DNA from: Acetobacteraceae bacterium
GTDB taxonomy: Bacteria > Pseudomonadota > Alphaproteobacteria > Acetobacterales > Acetobacteraceae
Length of the DNA: 11,837 nt
Assembly (NCBI GenBank): GCA_030039695.1
Contig: JASHVB010000287.1
Span: forward strand, 1 to 11,837
Direction: 5' to 3'
The notes under the pieces were generated by a model. It made no database searches. It was not told the DNA's origin and worked only from the letters and a program-made list of their open reading frames with translations. A program made the position numbers and the translations under genes. Below, in pieces: positions 1 through 6,824 of this stretch; the first letter of the stretch is position 1, and each line of letters begins with the position of its first letter.

Positions 1-123
1 TTTCGATCACTCTTTGCCGAGCGGTTCGGGTGGTCGTCTGATCGAAGGTGGCGGCTGCCTCCCCGGCGTGGCATGTATGTTATGTGTGTGGGTCTAACAA
101 CTTATGGCGCCGGCAACGCGGCC

Positions 124-152
124 TTTAAATAGGGCCGGCGGCGGTGTACACT
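124..152 (+). promoter_or_regulatory. possible sigma70-type promoter for the small gene pair
   Basis: TTTAAA (124-129) and TACACT (147-152) are separated by 17 bases, resembling -35 and -10 elements. They lie about 30 bases before the GTG start at 182. The -35 match is only four of six, so this is a weak inference from position and spacing. Confidence 0.3.
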
Positions 153-181
153 AGCAGGTTCGGCCGTCTGGAGGCTCCTCA

Positions 182-379
182 GTGGACAAATACCACATCG
201 CAGCACGGGCCGACGGCACTGGTTTCGACGTGCATATCGTCACCAGCAGCGGAGTCCGTCAAACAGTACTAGGATTCGTCACCGAACCCGAAGCGCAGGC
301 TTGGATTGCGCAGGACCAGAGGCTATCGCACGCCGCCGATCCCTTCGGTCTCGGAGGCGAGGGGGCCGGCAAATCATGA
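182..379 (+). CDS. small conserved-type hypothetical protein (65 aa)
   Basis: A 65-residue protein starting at GTG 182, with a strong Shine-Dalgarno GGAGG about 7 bases before it. It is soluble and has no signal peptide or membrane segment. The N-terminal half (YHIAARADGTGFDVHIV) reads as a short beta hairpin. The middle (FVTEPEAQAWIAQDQRL) is a predicted helix with a pattern (ExEAQAWIAxDxRL) that I associate from memory with small uncharacterised proteins of Bradyrhizobium and relatives. No function is known to me. It is followed 33 bases later by another small gene on the same strand, so the two are probably cotranscribed. Confidence comes from the ribosome binding site, the codon pattern and the familiar helix, not from a search. 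Confidence 0.7.
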   Translation: MDKYHIAARADGTGFDVHIVTSSGVRQTVLGFVTEPEAQAWIAQDQRLSHAADPFGLGGEGAGKS

Positions 380-412
380 GGACGGATATAACCATTGACA
401 GCAGGAGCTTTC

Positions 413-628
413 ATGCGGGGCTGGTCGGAATTGGACGGACAGATTATATACGATCTTGCGGAGTTCTGCCGGGATTTCGGCCATCCCTCCGGGCTGTCTG
501 TCACTTTCGAGGTGACCAATAATGCGGTGGTTTACGTATACTCCGGCGTCATCGGTGAGGTTTCCGGCGACAAGGTCGTGTTCGACCTGAACCGAGAAAA
601 CCTGGTGGATATGCGCACGGTGCATTGA
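413..628 (+). CDS. small hypothetical protein (71 aa), unassigned
   Basis: I choose ATG 413 over the upstream in-frame TTG 395 because AGGAG (403-407) sits 5 bases before it. This gives 71 residues beginning MRGWSELDGQIIYDL. The first third is probably helical (DLAEFCRDFGHP). The rest looks like alternating beta strands (LSVTFEVTNNAVVYVYSGV, then VSGDKVVFDLN). It has no signal peptide, membrane segment or metal motif. I do not recognise the family. It follows the 65-residue gene after 33 bases on the same strand, which suggests one transcript. The codon pattern looks genuinely coding. No terminator is visible after the stop. Confidence 0.6.
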   Translation: MRGWSELDGQIIYDLAEFCRDFGHPSGLSVTFEVTNNAVVYVYSGVIGEVSGDKVVFDLNRENLVDMRTVH

Positions 629-1515
629 AGGCGTTGGCCACGGTTTGATGCGAAGGTTGGTGTTGGCGGTGTGCGGAGATGATCACCCAGCTATCTCCGA
701 GAGATCACCCGCTATCGACAATTGTGCATGCAGAGATTGGCCCACCGGCATCGCCTTCCCTATGCTGCCGACCCTCATAGTCGGATACGTCGGAAGGGAG
801 TTCCGCGCCCCTTAGGCAAGGTCCGCGATCAGCGGGGCTGTGCCGCTGCCCCAGGCCATGGCATGAGTTTGTCAATGCGTGCTTGGAGGCGCCTATCACG
901 GATTGCCCGCTAAAGAGGCCACGGCCAGATGCGAATCAACAGCGCCTGGCTGCGCAATTCGTAATGCTGGAGGTCCGCCAATACTGGACACGATCGCAAA
1001 ATTGGAGTCACCCAATCTGGGCAAATTCAGCTTATTCTAGAGTGCGGGAGTGAGTCTGACTACGACCGCCAGTGCAAGGGAGCGATTGTATTCTTGTCGC
1101 GAGCAACCGAGGACCGGAATGTGTGCGATGCCGTCTTTCCGGCGTTAATCCCGGAATCTCCTTGCGCGCGTTGCCGCTAAAGTGAGATTTTGGCTGCACA
1201 CGTTGCCGCGAGGTTGGTCACCGGATATCGGACCCCCCCTGAGGACGACCCTCGGACTGCCGGACGCAAGGTCTCGGGAATTCCGGTATTGCCGCAATAT
1301 CCGGAATCTTCCGCCGGTGGATTTCAATTACTCGTGGCAGCAACTCCGTGAACGAGCAGTTCTCCGGCGGTTTTCGGCGGGACGACATCGCAGGTCACTG
1401 TCGGCAATGGTCGGAATTCCCTTAGCATTCGACAAACGGACTGTCACCGCTGTGGAATTGCGGTGCACATGGGGCGCTCGCGCCGGCGATGCCGCTTTCC
1501 GCGAAGGTGTAAACG
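629..1515. other. gene-free interval, about 900 bp
   Basis: I find no convincing gene here on either strand. Open frames are short, start without ribosome binding sites and have arginine- and serine-rich translations typical of chance reading in GC-rich DNA. The + frame running from about 1182 into 1817 overlaps the metallopeptidase in another frame and is a shadow. The interval holds an imperfect palindrome (1280-1307) and several scattered copies of short CCGGAAT/CGGAATC words. It could be old decayed coding DNA, but I could not tie it to a family. Confidence 0.5.
1280..1307. repeat. imperfect palindrome
   Basis: ATTCCGG-TATTGC at 1280-1292 is mirrored by GCAATA-TCCGGAAT at 1294-1307. The arms match apart from a single-base length difference. 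It lies about 240 bases upstream of the metallopeptidase in a gene-free interval. It could be a regulator site or a transcript hairpin, but nothing nearby decides this. Confidence 0.4.
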
Positions 1516-1534
1516 CGATTGTCCCCGACAATCG
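1516..1534 (+). promoter_or_regulatory. 8-bp hairpin adjoining the metallopeptidase ribosome binding site
   Basis: CGATTGTC (1516-1523), loop CCC (1524-1526) and GACAATCG (1527-1534) form a perfect inverted repeat. The last G of the stem is the first base of the Shine-Dalgarno run GGGAG (1534-1538) serving ATG 1546. In RNA this would be a compact stem abutting the ribosome landing site. In DNA it could be a dyad operator. The repeat is directly visible; a regulatory role is inference. Confidence 0.45.
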
Positions 1535-1545
1535 GGAGAGGGTCG

Positions 1546-2604
1546 ATGAAGTTATTCAAATGCCAAAGCTGCGAGCAGGTCTTGTATTTCGAGAATACCA
1601 CTTGCGAGAAGTGTGGTCACCGTCTTGGCTATCTACCCGAGGTTGGCCAGCTCAGCGCTGTGGAGCCCGATGGTCTAAATTGGATCGCGCTCACCAACCC
1701 GCAGTTCCGACACCGATTCTGCGTCAATTGGGAGCAGAACGCCTGCAACTGGATGGTAGATGCCGAGGCAGGCGAGCCTTACTGCCGTGCCTGCCGGCAC
1801 AACCGCACTATCCCTGACATCTCCACTCCCGAGAACCATCGTAATTGGCAGAGGATCGAGGGAGCCAAGCGTCGGCTGTTCTACTCTCTGATCAAGCTGA
1901 AACTACCGCTGCCAACTCCGGCCAGCGGCGATCCGGAGCCACTGGTGTTCGATTTTCTCGCGGATCCTCCCAGCGGCCCAAAAGTCATGACTGGTCACAA
2001 CAATGGCGTCATTACAATTTCGTTGGGAGAAGCCGACGATGTGACTCGGGAGTCGGCTCGTTCATCGATGGGAGAACTCTATCGGACTCTCCTCGGTCAC
2101 TTCCGACACGAGGTCGGGCACTATTATTGGGACAAACTGGTTCGAGACAGTGCTGAAACCGAAGCATTCCGGGCTGTATTCGGTGACGAGCGTGCTGACT
2201 ATGGCAAGGCGTTGTCGCGGCACTATGAGAAGGGTGCCCCAGTGGGGTGGCAGGAGTGCTTCGTGAGTTCCTACGCTACCATGCACCCCTGGGAGGATTG
2301 GGCAGAGACCTGGGCACATTATCTGCATATCGTCGACACACTCGAAATCGCCGGGGCGTTCGGCATTAGGGTTGATCCAGACATCGTCGATGATCCTACG
2401 CTTGGAACCGAGATATCATTCGACCCTTATCGCGTCAGGAGCGTCCACGGGCTTGTCGATGCGTGGCTGCCCCTGACCTATGCGGTCAACTGCCTCAATC
2501 GATCCATGGGCCAGCCGGACCTTTACCCGTTTGTGATACCGCAGAAGGTTGTGGACAAGATGTCCTACATCCATGGACTCGTTCATCGCAAGCGGGGAGG
2601 ATAA
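1546..2604 (+). CDS. putative zinc-binding metallopeptidase with N-terminal zinc ribbon (COG4307/DUF2248 type)
   Basis: A 352-residue protein from ATG 1546, preceded by GGGAG (1534-1538). The upstream in-frame TTG 1519 lies inside the hairpin and lacks a binding site. The N-terminus is a zinc ribbon: CQSC at residues 6-9 and CEKC at 20-23. A second cysteine set follows (C59, C67, C80, C83). The catalytic part carries HEVGH at 188-192, the HExxH zinc motif, followed by YYWD. Downstream WEDWAETWAHY (249-259) probably supplies the third zinc ligand, most likely E254. Length and order match the uncharacterised family of putative zinc-binding metallopeptidases (COG4307). No signal peptide is present, so it is cytoplasmic. 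In several bacteria I recall such genes near transglutaminase-like and ATP-grasp genes, but none are here. Substrate unknown. Confidence 0.9.
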   Translation: MKLFKCQSCEQVLYFENTTCEKCGHRLGYLPEVGQLSAVEPDGLNWIALTNPQFRHRFCVNWEQNACNWMVDAEAGEPYCRACRHNRTIPDISTPENHRNWQRIEGAKRRLFYSLIKLKLPLPTPASGDPEPLVFDFLADPPSGPKVMTGHNNGVITISLGEADDVTRESARSSMGELYRTLLGHFRHEVGHYYWDKLVRDSAETEAFRAVFGDERADYGKALSRHYEKGAPVGWQECFVSSYATMHPWEDWAETWAHYLHIVDTLEIAGAFGIRVDPDIVDDPTLGTEISFDPYRVRSVHGLVDAWLPLTYAVNCLNRSMGQPDLYPFVIPQKVVDKMSYIHGLVHRKRGG

Positions 2605-3621
2605 ACTGCACCATCAGCTGGCCCGCATCGTGGCGTCGCGAGGGTGGCGTCGCACCGATGCTAAATGCGGTGGCCCGTTTCACCTTGCAGCCACGTTCGG
2701 ACCCGGATTTCTTGTATTTGCGGCACCACGGACAGCACGGCGACGACCGCGGTATCGTATGCAAACGGGATGAGGGATCGGCTGTGGTCGTTTGAGGGGC
2801 GCATGGGACGTTTCCCTTGGTGTCGATCACCTCTGTGATAATGCCTTCTCGACGGTGCGACGTGGACCAGAACGCCGGGAATAATGAACACAAACGCCGT
2901 GATCAGCGAGGCTTACGGCACAAGCAGCCGGTCGGTGAGGATCAACGAAGACGCCGGTGCCGACCTGAATGCGCTCGGCCGGCCGCAATTGACATTGTCA
3001 CGCGTGTGGTCGTTTCGGGACCATCGGCGGCGCGTCCAACTCCAGTACCGACATTGTAACCAGGCTCCTGCAAAAGTTGCCGGTGATTCGATTGGGATGA
3101 TGGACTGACACCGTCCGTGGCACAGGTGGGATTGGTGGGTGTCGTTGCCAAAGCCGCCGCCGTCGAGAATACGAACACAATTGTAGCAACGCCATAAAAT
3201 ATTTACAGTTCAATATCAAGTAATACGTATTTCGACGTTACATGAACTTGATGCGGTCCCCACGTTTCGGTCTGCGCATGCAGGTGCCTGGTCGATCGTC
3301 TTCGGTCGGTAAATTATGTGGCGGACGACCCGGTCGGGATTTATCGCATGCATACAGAGAACGATAAACGCCCAACATAGCTCCGACCGGCCCTATGATG
3401 CTTCGCGCCACGCATGACCCATGGCCAGGCGCCCCGGCATTCGCAGTACTCGTTTCGCGACGCTCAGCCGAATGCCCGGAATTCGTGGATTGGTGGACCA
3501 GCCCAGACGTCGCCGCTCCCGTCTCCGGCGCGAAATGACTGATCCATCCGCGGGGCGAACCGCTTCGGTGCGCGTGTGCGCCCTTTCGCGCTAATGATGG
3601 CCCGCTTCTGCGGCTTGCCCC
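2605..3621. other. gene-free interval, about 1 kb, probably decayed
   Basis: No frame here has both a ribosome binding site and a recognisable product. Directly after the peptidase, GTGGCGTCGC occurs twice (2630-2639, 2644-2653), flanked by GCATCG (2625-2630) and CGATGC (2656-2661). This could form a stem in the transcript but has no T run. On the - strand around 3200-2942 one frame reads like an export signal (VATIVFVFSTAAALA followed by TTPTNPT). Its only plausible start, KYFM, lies in another frame, as if one base had been lost, so it may be the remnant of a secreted protein. I see nothing recognisable in 3220-3621. Confidence 0.45.
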
Positions 3622-4164
3622 TTACGTGGAGGCAAACTGACTTTTCGCGGGCTCATTCAGATGGGTCGCCCGCATCAAGCGAGCAGACTCGGGGTCGCTG
3701 ATCATCACGGTTTGGGCGCCCTTCAGGAAGTCAAGATATTCCTGCACCATGGCTGGTGTTGCGACCTCGATCATCAGCCGGTTTTCCAGCCAGAACTCGA
3801 TGACGTGGAAGAACGGCTTGTGCCCCCGCATGCCGCGGCCAAAGGTCTTGGCGCGCCAGCCTTCGCGAGCACCAATCTGCTCGACGGCTTCCGCCTCGCG
3901 CGGCACCGACAGCAAAACGTGGAACGGCCAGGTTTGCGGCGGCGCCGCATTCTCGGCAAAAACCACCTGATCGTCACGGTCCGGTATATTGAGCGTCGCG
4001 CACTCCGGATAGACCTCGATCATCGTGCCGTTCGCGTCTCCGCTCGTCGCCATGAACGCGCCCTCAAGCGGGCCGAACGGAGACCACGTGCCGTTCATCA
4101 GTTCGGCCAGCACCTCGGCTACGCGCTGCGGCTCACGTGCCGGGATCGATACGTGGTGGATCAT
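3622..4164 (-). CDS. VOC-superfamily (glyoxalase-like) protein
   Basis: A protein of 180 residues if translation starts at the ATG ending at 4164, which has GGAGG 8 bases upstream. ATG codons at 4170 and 4179 are in frame but lie too close to, or before, that site. Two similar modules are visible. HHVSIP near the start pairs with MIEVYP (H4, E50). FHVLLSV pairs with MIEVATP (H82, E133). This His...Glu pattern repeated in two modules is what a VOC metal site uses, so I infer a divalent-metal enzyme or a binding protein of that fold. It is too short for a typical extradiol dioxygenase. It starts 24 bases after the monooxygenase stop on the same strand, so the two form an operon. The substrate is unknown. 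Confidence 0.8.
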   Translation of the reverse strand: MIHHVSIPAREPQRVAEVLAELMNGTWSPFGPLEGAFMATSGDANGTMIEVYPECATLNIPDRDDQVVFAENAAPPQTWPFHVLLSVPREAEAVEQIGAREGWRAKTFGRGMRGHKPFFHVIEFWLENRLMIEVATPAMVQEYLDFLKGAQTVMISDPESARLMRATHLNEPAKSQFAST

Positions 4165-4188
4165 CTGCATGCCCTCCATGGTTGGGTA

Positions 4189-5412
4189 TTACGATACATG
4201 CTCACATGACAGGCGCGCGAGCACCGCGGCTCCCGCCGTAACGTAGTGGCGCGGATGGACCGCCACGTGTTGGGCCGCGACACGAAGATCCCGCACTCTG
4301 CGTTGCAGCGACGAGGTCTCGTACACCGCCCTGCTTCCAGCGAGTTCAAAGCAGCCTTCAGCGACGCGGACAGAGGCCGCAGTGATCCAGACGGCCGCTT
4401 GCAATTGCTCCGACACGCGGGTCAATTCCTTCGCCGTCGACCGCTCGGGATTTTGCCAAACGCGGGTGATCTGCGCCTCCAGCAGCGCGCGTGCCGCCAT
4501 CAGCTCGGCGTCGAACCGAGCCAGGCCCTCTTTGAAACGCTCGGTCTCCACCAGCGCAGCGGTCATGAACAGTTGTTTGACGCCGGCGCCGGCCAGTTCG
4601 ACCAGGTCCTCGATGGCGCCCTCGGCTATCCCCACGGCGAGAGCGGCATGCGCCAGTATGACGAGCTCGGGGAACTTGCCGAAGACGAGATCAGGCGCGA
4701 ACGAGTCTCCGAACGGAAACTCCAAAATGTTCCCGTCGGGAACAAACACATCCGTCAACGCAACATGGTGGCTGCCGGTGCCCCTGAGGCCGAATGTGTG
4801 CCAGGTGTCCCGGATCTCCCACTGCTCCGCCGGCATGAGACAGGTGCGGATCATCGGGCCGGATCCGTGCGAAGCGTCGATGGGGAAGCCGCCCTCCATC
4901 ATGACGCTGGTGCCCGCGATCCACTCGGCGTTTTGACACCCGCTGGCAAACGGCCATGAGCCAGTAACCCGCCATCCGCCGGGAACTCGCTCGGCCGTGC
5001 CGACCGGCTGACCCGAACCGGCAACGATGTGATCCCTTCCGTCCTGGTAGATTTTCTCGCACAAGGCCCGGCCCGCCAGGAACGGCATCAGGGCCCCGAT
5101 GTGGCCAATCATGGCGTTCCAGCCGACCGAGCCATCGAGTTTGGCCAGGGCCGCGATCGCGCGAAACGCGTTCAGCGGGTCAAGCTCAAGGCCGCCATAA
5201 CGCCGAGGTACAAGCATGCCGTAGATCCGTGCCGACCTGAGAGCGGAAACGATTTCTGCTGGCAGTCGCCGATCTTGCTCGATGTCGGGAGCGCGCCGCG
5301 CGACCATCGGCGCGAGCGCCGCGATGCGGGAAAGTACCTGATCCACTGTGGCCTGGTCGGGGCTCTCGAGGGTGCCGGCCGCCGTTCGATGCTTGGCCAG
5401 AAGCGATGTCAT
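4189..5412 (-). CDS. flavin-dependent monooxygenase of the acyl-CoA dehydrogenase fold (group D, HsaA/IacA-like)
   Basis: A 407-residue protein. ATG 5412 is preferred over the adjacent TTG 5415 because AGAGGA lies 8-9 bases before it. The order fits the acyl-CoA dehydrogenase fold: N-terminal helices with VPRRYGGLELDP (68-79) and DGSVGWNAMIG (93-103), a central beta domain with GWRVTGSWPFASGC (146-159) and HTFGLRGTGSHHV (205-217), and C-terminal helices ending in RVRDLRVAAQHVAVHPRHY (372-390). The RGTGS segment and the RDL-AAQH-HP ending resemble reduced-flavin-dependent aromatic hydroxylases such as HsaA, the HpaB-type C2 component and indole-acetate oxygenase IacA, more than true acyl-CoA dehydrogenases. 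Such enzymes need a separate flavin reductase, which is absent here. The VOC gene is directly downstream and a FAD-oxidase relic lies upstream. The substrate cannot be read from sequence. Confidence 0.88.
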   Translation of the reverse strand: MTSLLAKHRTAAGTLESPDQATVDQVLSRIAALAPMVARRAPDIEQDRRLPAEIVSALRSARIYGMLVPRRYGGLELDPLNAFRAIAALAKLDGSVGWNAMIGHIGALMPFLAGRALCEKIYQDGRDHIVAGSGQPVGTAERVPGGWRVTGSWPFASGCQNAEWIAGTSVMMEGGFPIDASHGSGPMIRTCLMPAEQWEIRDTWHTFGLRGTGSHHVALTDVFVPDGNILEFPFGDSFAPDLVFGKFPELVILAHAALAVGIAEGAIEDLVELAGAGVKQLFMTAALVETERFKEGLARFDAELMAARALLEAQITRVWQNPERSTAKELTRVSEQLQAAVWITAASVRVAEGCFELAGSRAVYETSSLQRRVRDLRVAAQHVAVHPRHYVTAGAAVLARLSCEHVS

Positions 5413-5519
5413 CAAGCGATCCTCTGGGTAGGGAGTGAGAAAGCCGCAGTCTGCGACTAGCGGATTACGGTTCGATTGCAGCTCGCGAGGGGATGCATTT
5501 CAAACGTAACCGGGCAGGA

Positions 5520-5737
5520 TCACCCCGCCGACGGTAGGATGCCGGACGCGAAGAGGCTTTGGGATCGAAGCGGCTTTTGACGAGCCGGAGCTGGGCGTCG
5601 TAGCTGCCATAAGCCCGAGCCACCTGTTCACGATCCGCCGAGCCGGGCAGGTTGGCGTAGCCGCCAGGCCGGGCGAACGGGGCGAGGCTCGGCCGGAGAT
5701 CGACCTCCCAGCGTCGATGCGCCGCGGCGTCATCCCA
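5520..5737 (-). pseudogene. C-terminal relic of a berberine-bridge-type FAD-linked oxidase, frameshifted
   Basis: Read on the - strand from 5737, the frame gives WDDAAAHRRWEVDLRPSL, then APFARPGGYANL, REQVARAYGSYDAQLRLV and KSRFDPK. This matches the closing BBE segment of FAD-linked oxidases (W...L-PF..GGYxN....R...AYG.....L...K..DP..LF). After DPK (about 5558) the family-like ending LFASGILPSAG and a stop (5520-5522) continue in another frame, as if one base had been lost. A stop codon directly precedes the first W, and no FAD-binding domain remains. It is therefore a dead 3' fragment, 108 bases upstream of the monooxygenase start on the same strand. Confidence 0.7.
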
Positions 5738-5805
5738 TCAGGCCTCCAACCCGCGTTTCAGGCTGCAGTTAATCCAGAATTTCGACCTGGCACGTCGCTG
5801 CGAGG

Positions 5806-5910
5806 TCAATCCGCCGGCTTCGCTCGCGACTGAGAACCGCGCGTCTGCACCGTGACCCCAAAAGCCCCGATTCCAATGACAGTGAAGATCAGGAAGGCAC
5901 GCGACCAGTC
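5806..5910 (-). pseudogene. C-terminal relic of an MFS transporter
   Basis: In the frame shifted relative to the methyltransferase, the - strand reads DWSRAFLIFTVIGIGAFGVT, then VQTRGSQSRAKPAD and a stop (5806-5808). A hydrophobic stretch of about 17 residues ends in a charged cytoplasmic-looking tail, the pattern of the last membrane segment of a major facilitator transporter. It has no start and no other membrane segments. Its first residues overlap the last codons of the methyltransferase gene, so a recombination junction probably lies near 5890-5910. Family assignment is from the look of the segment only. Confidence 0.4.
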
Positions 5911-6680
5911 ACGGCGTTGGCCCGTGATGTGTAAGTGATGCGACCCGAGGCGTCAGCGGGCAGGCGTGAGCGCAGGCGATCCCTAAACTGAGCATTCTCG
6001 TCAAGGCTCATCTCACGAATTGATTGTGCCATGCTGACGGCAATTTGCACTGACGCCCACACATCTTCGAAGTCATCGAATGTACGGGCAACGGTGATCT
6101 CGCGTGTCGCGACGTCGGTCAGACCAGCGTTTGCCCACAGGGCGCGTAAGTTGTCCATTCGCGACACCTCTGGACGCGGCGGCAGCATCGGCGTGCGGCC
6201 GATCGCCCGAAGCTCCTCTTGCATCGGACCCATCGGAAATCCGCCTGGCTCCAACAGGTCCCATGCATAGGCGGAGATCGTACCACCAGGTTTTACGACA
6301 CGCTTCATCTCTGCCACGCCTTGACTTGGCTCTGGAACGAAGAAGATTACCAGCGCCATAACTGCGGCATCAAAGCTGTCATCGTCGAATGGCAGCGCCA
6401 TAGCGTTGCCCTGCTGGAACTGCGCGATACCGGCAGTGTGGCGTGAGCGGGCGAAGCTGAGCTGACCTTGGGAGGGATCAACTCCATAGACCTCCACAGG
6501 TGCGCAACGTTCCACCAGCACCTCGGTGAACGCGCCGTTGCCACAGCCGACGTCGACCCAGCGGAGGCCAGGACTCGGCATCAGCCAGTCGAGGAATACT
6601 TTCCCAGCAAGACGGCTCCAAACCCCCATCATACGCTCGTAGCTTGCTCCGTCGTCGAAGCGGATTTGGTTCTCGCTCAT
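5889..6680 (-). CDS. class I SAM-dependent methyltransferase
   Basis: A 263-residue protein from ATG 6680, with GAGGGA 5 bases upstream. Motif I is VDVGCGNG (42-49), and the acidic residue ending strand 2 is D68 in YGVDPS. Motif II/III corresponds to GNAMALPFDDDSFDAAV (91-107) and the post-motif to RVVKPGG (127-133). This is the UbiE/Methyltransf_11 arrangement; S-adenosylmethionine binding is secure, the acceptor is not. The N-terminal YERMMGVWSRLAGKVFLDW is typical of small-molecule methyltransferases in rhizobia. No membrane segment is present, so it is cytoplasmic. It lies 144 bases downstream of the aldolase on the same strand, with a stem-loop between them, so it may have its own promoter. 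Its last codons overlap an MFS relic in another frame, but the ending (ANAVTGRVPS) looks natural. Confidence 0.88.
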   Translation of the reverse strand: MSENQIRFDDGASYERMMGVWSRLAGKVFLDWLMPSPGLRWVDVGCGNGAFTEVLVERCAPVEVYGVDPSQGQLSFARSRHTAGIAQFQQGNAMALPFDDDSFDAAVMALVIFFVPEPSQGVAEMKRVVKPGGTISAYAWDLLEPGGFPMGPMQEELRAIGRTPMLPPRPEVSRMDNLRALWANAGLTDVATREITVARTFDDFEDVWASVQIAVSMAQSIREMSLDENAQFRDRLRSRLPADASGRITYTSRANAVTGRVPS

Positions 6681-6806
6681 CGCTGTCCCTCGATTCGCCG
6701 TATCGCATTGCCACTTGGAGGGCTACCTACCAGAAGTTTGTTGGCGTAGGGCGGGATGGCCCGGGGGCAGGCCAGGCAAGCGGACGGGTGGCCCGGCTCT
6801 TGCGGG

Positions 6807-6824
6807 CGGGGCGAGTTCGCCCCG
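6807..6824 (-). terminator. stem-loop directly after the aldolase stop codon
   Basis: CGGGGCGA (6807-6814) and TCGCCCCG (6817-6824) form a perfect inverted repeat. In RNA the stem would be about 6-7 G:C-rich pairs around a four-base loop. It begins immediately after the aldolase stop. There is no T run after it on the - strand, so it may slow or protect the 3' end of the transcript rather than be a classical intrinsic terminator. Confidence 0.45.

Noticed and set aside
1..181. Open frames before the first gene
   Set aside because: They are too short and lack a recognisable product, so I could not tell coding end from spacer.
1182..1817. 211-codon + strand ORF overlapping the metallopeptidase
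   Set aside because: It overlaps the metallopeptidase in another frame, has no ribosome binding site, and its translation is arginine-rich with no family features.
2884..3108. 74-codon + strand ORF in the gap after the metallopeptidase
   Set aside because: The upstream binding site is poor, there is no recognisable family, and the frame turns arginine-rich halfway.
3661..5460. Several + strand ORFs opposite the VOC and monooxygenase genes
   Set aside because: These are mirror frames of two strongly supported - strand genes.
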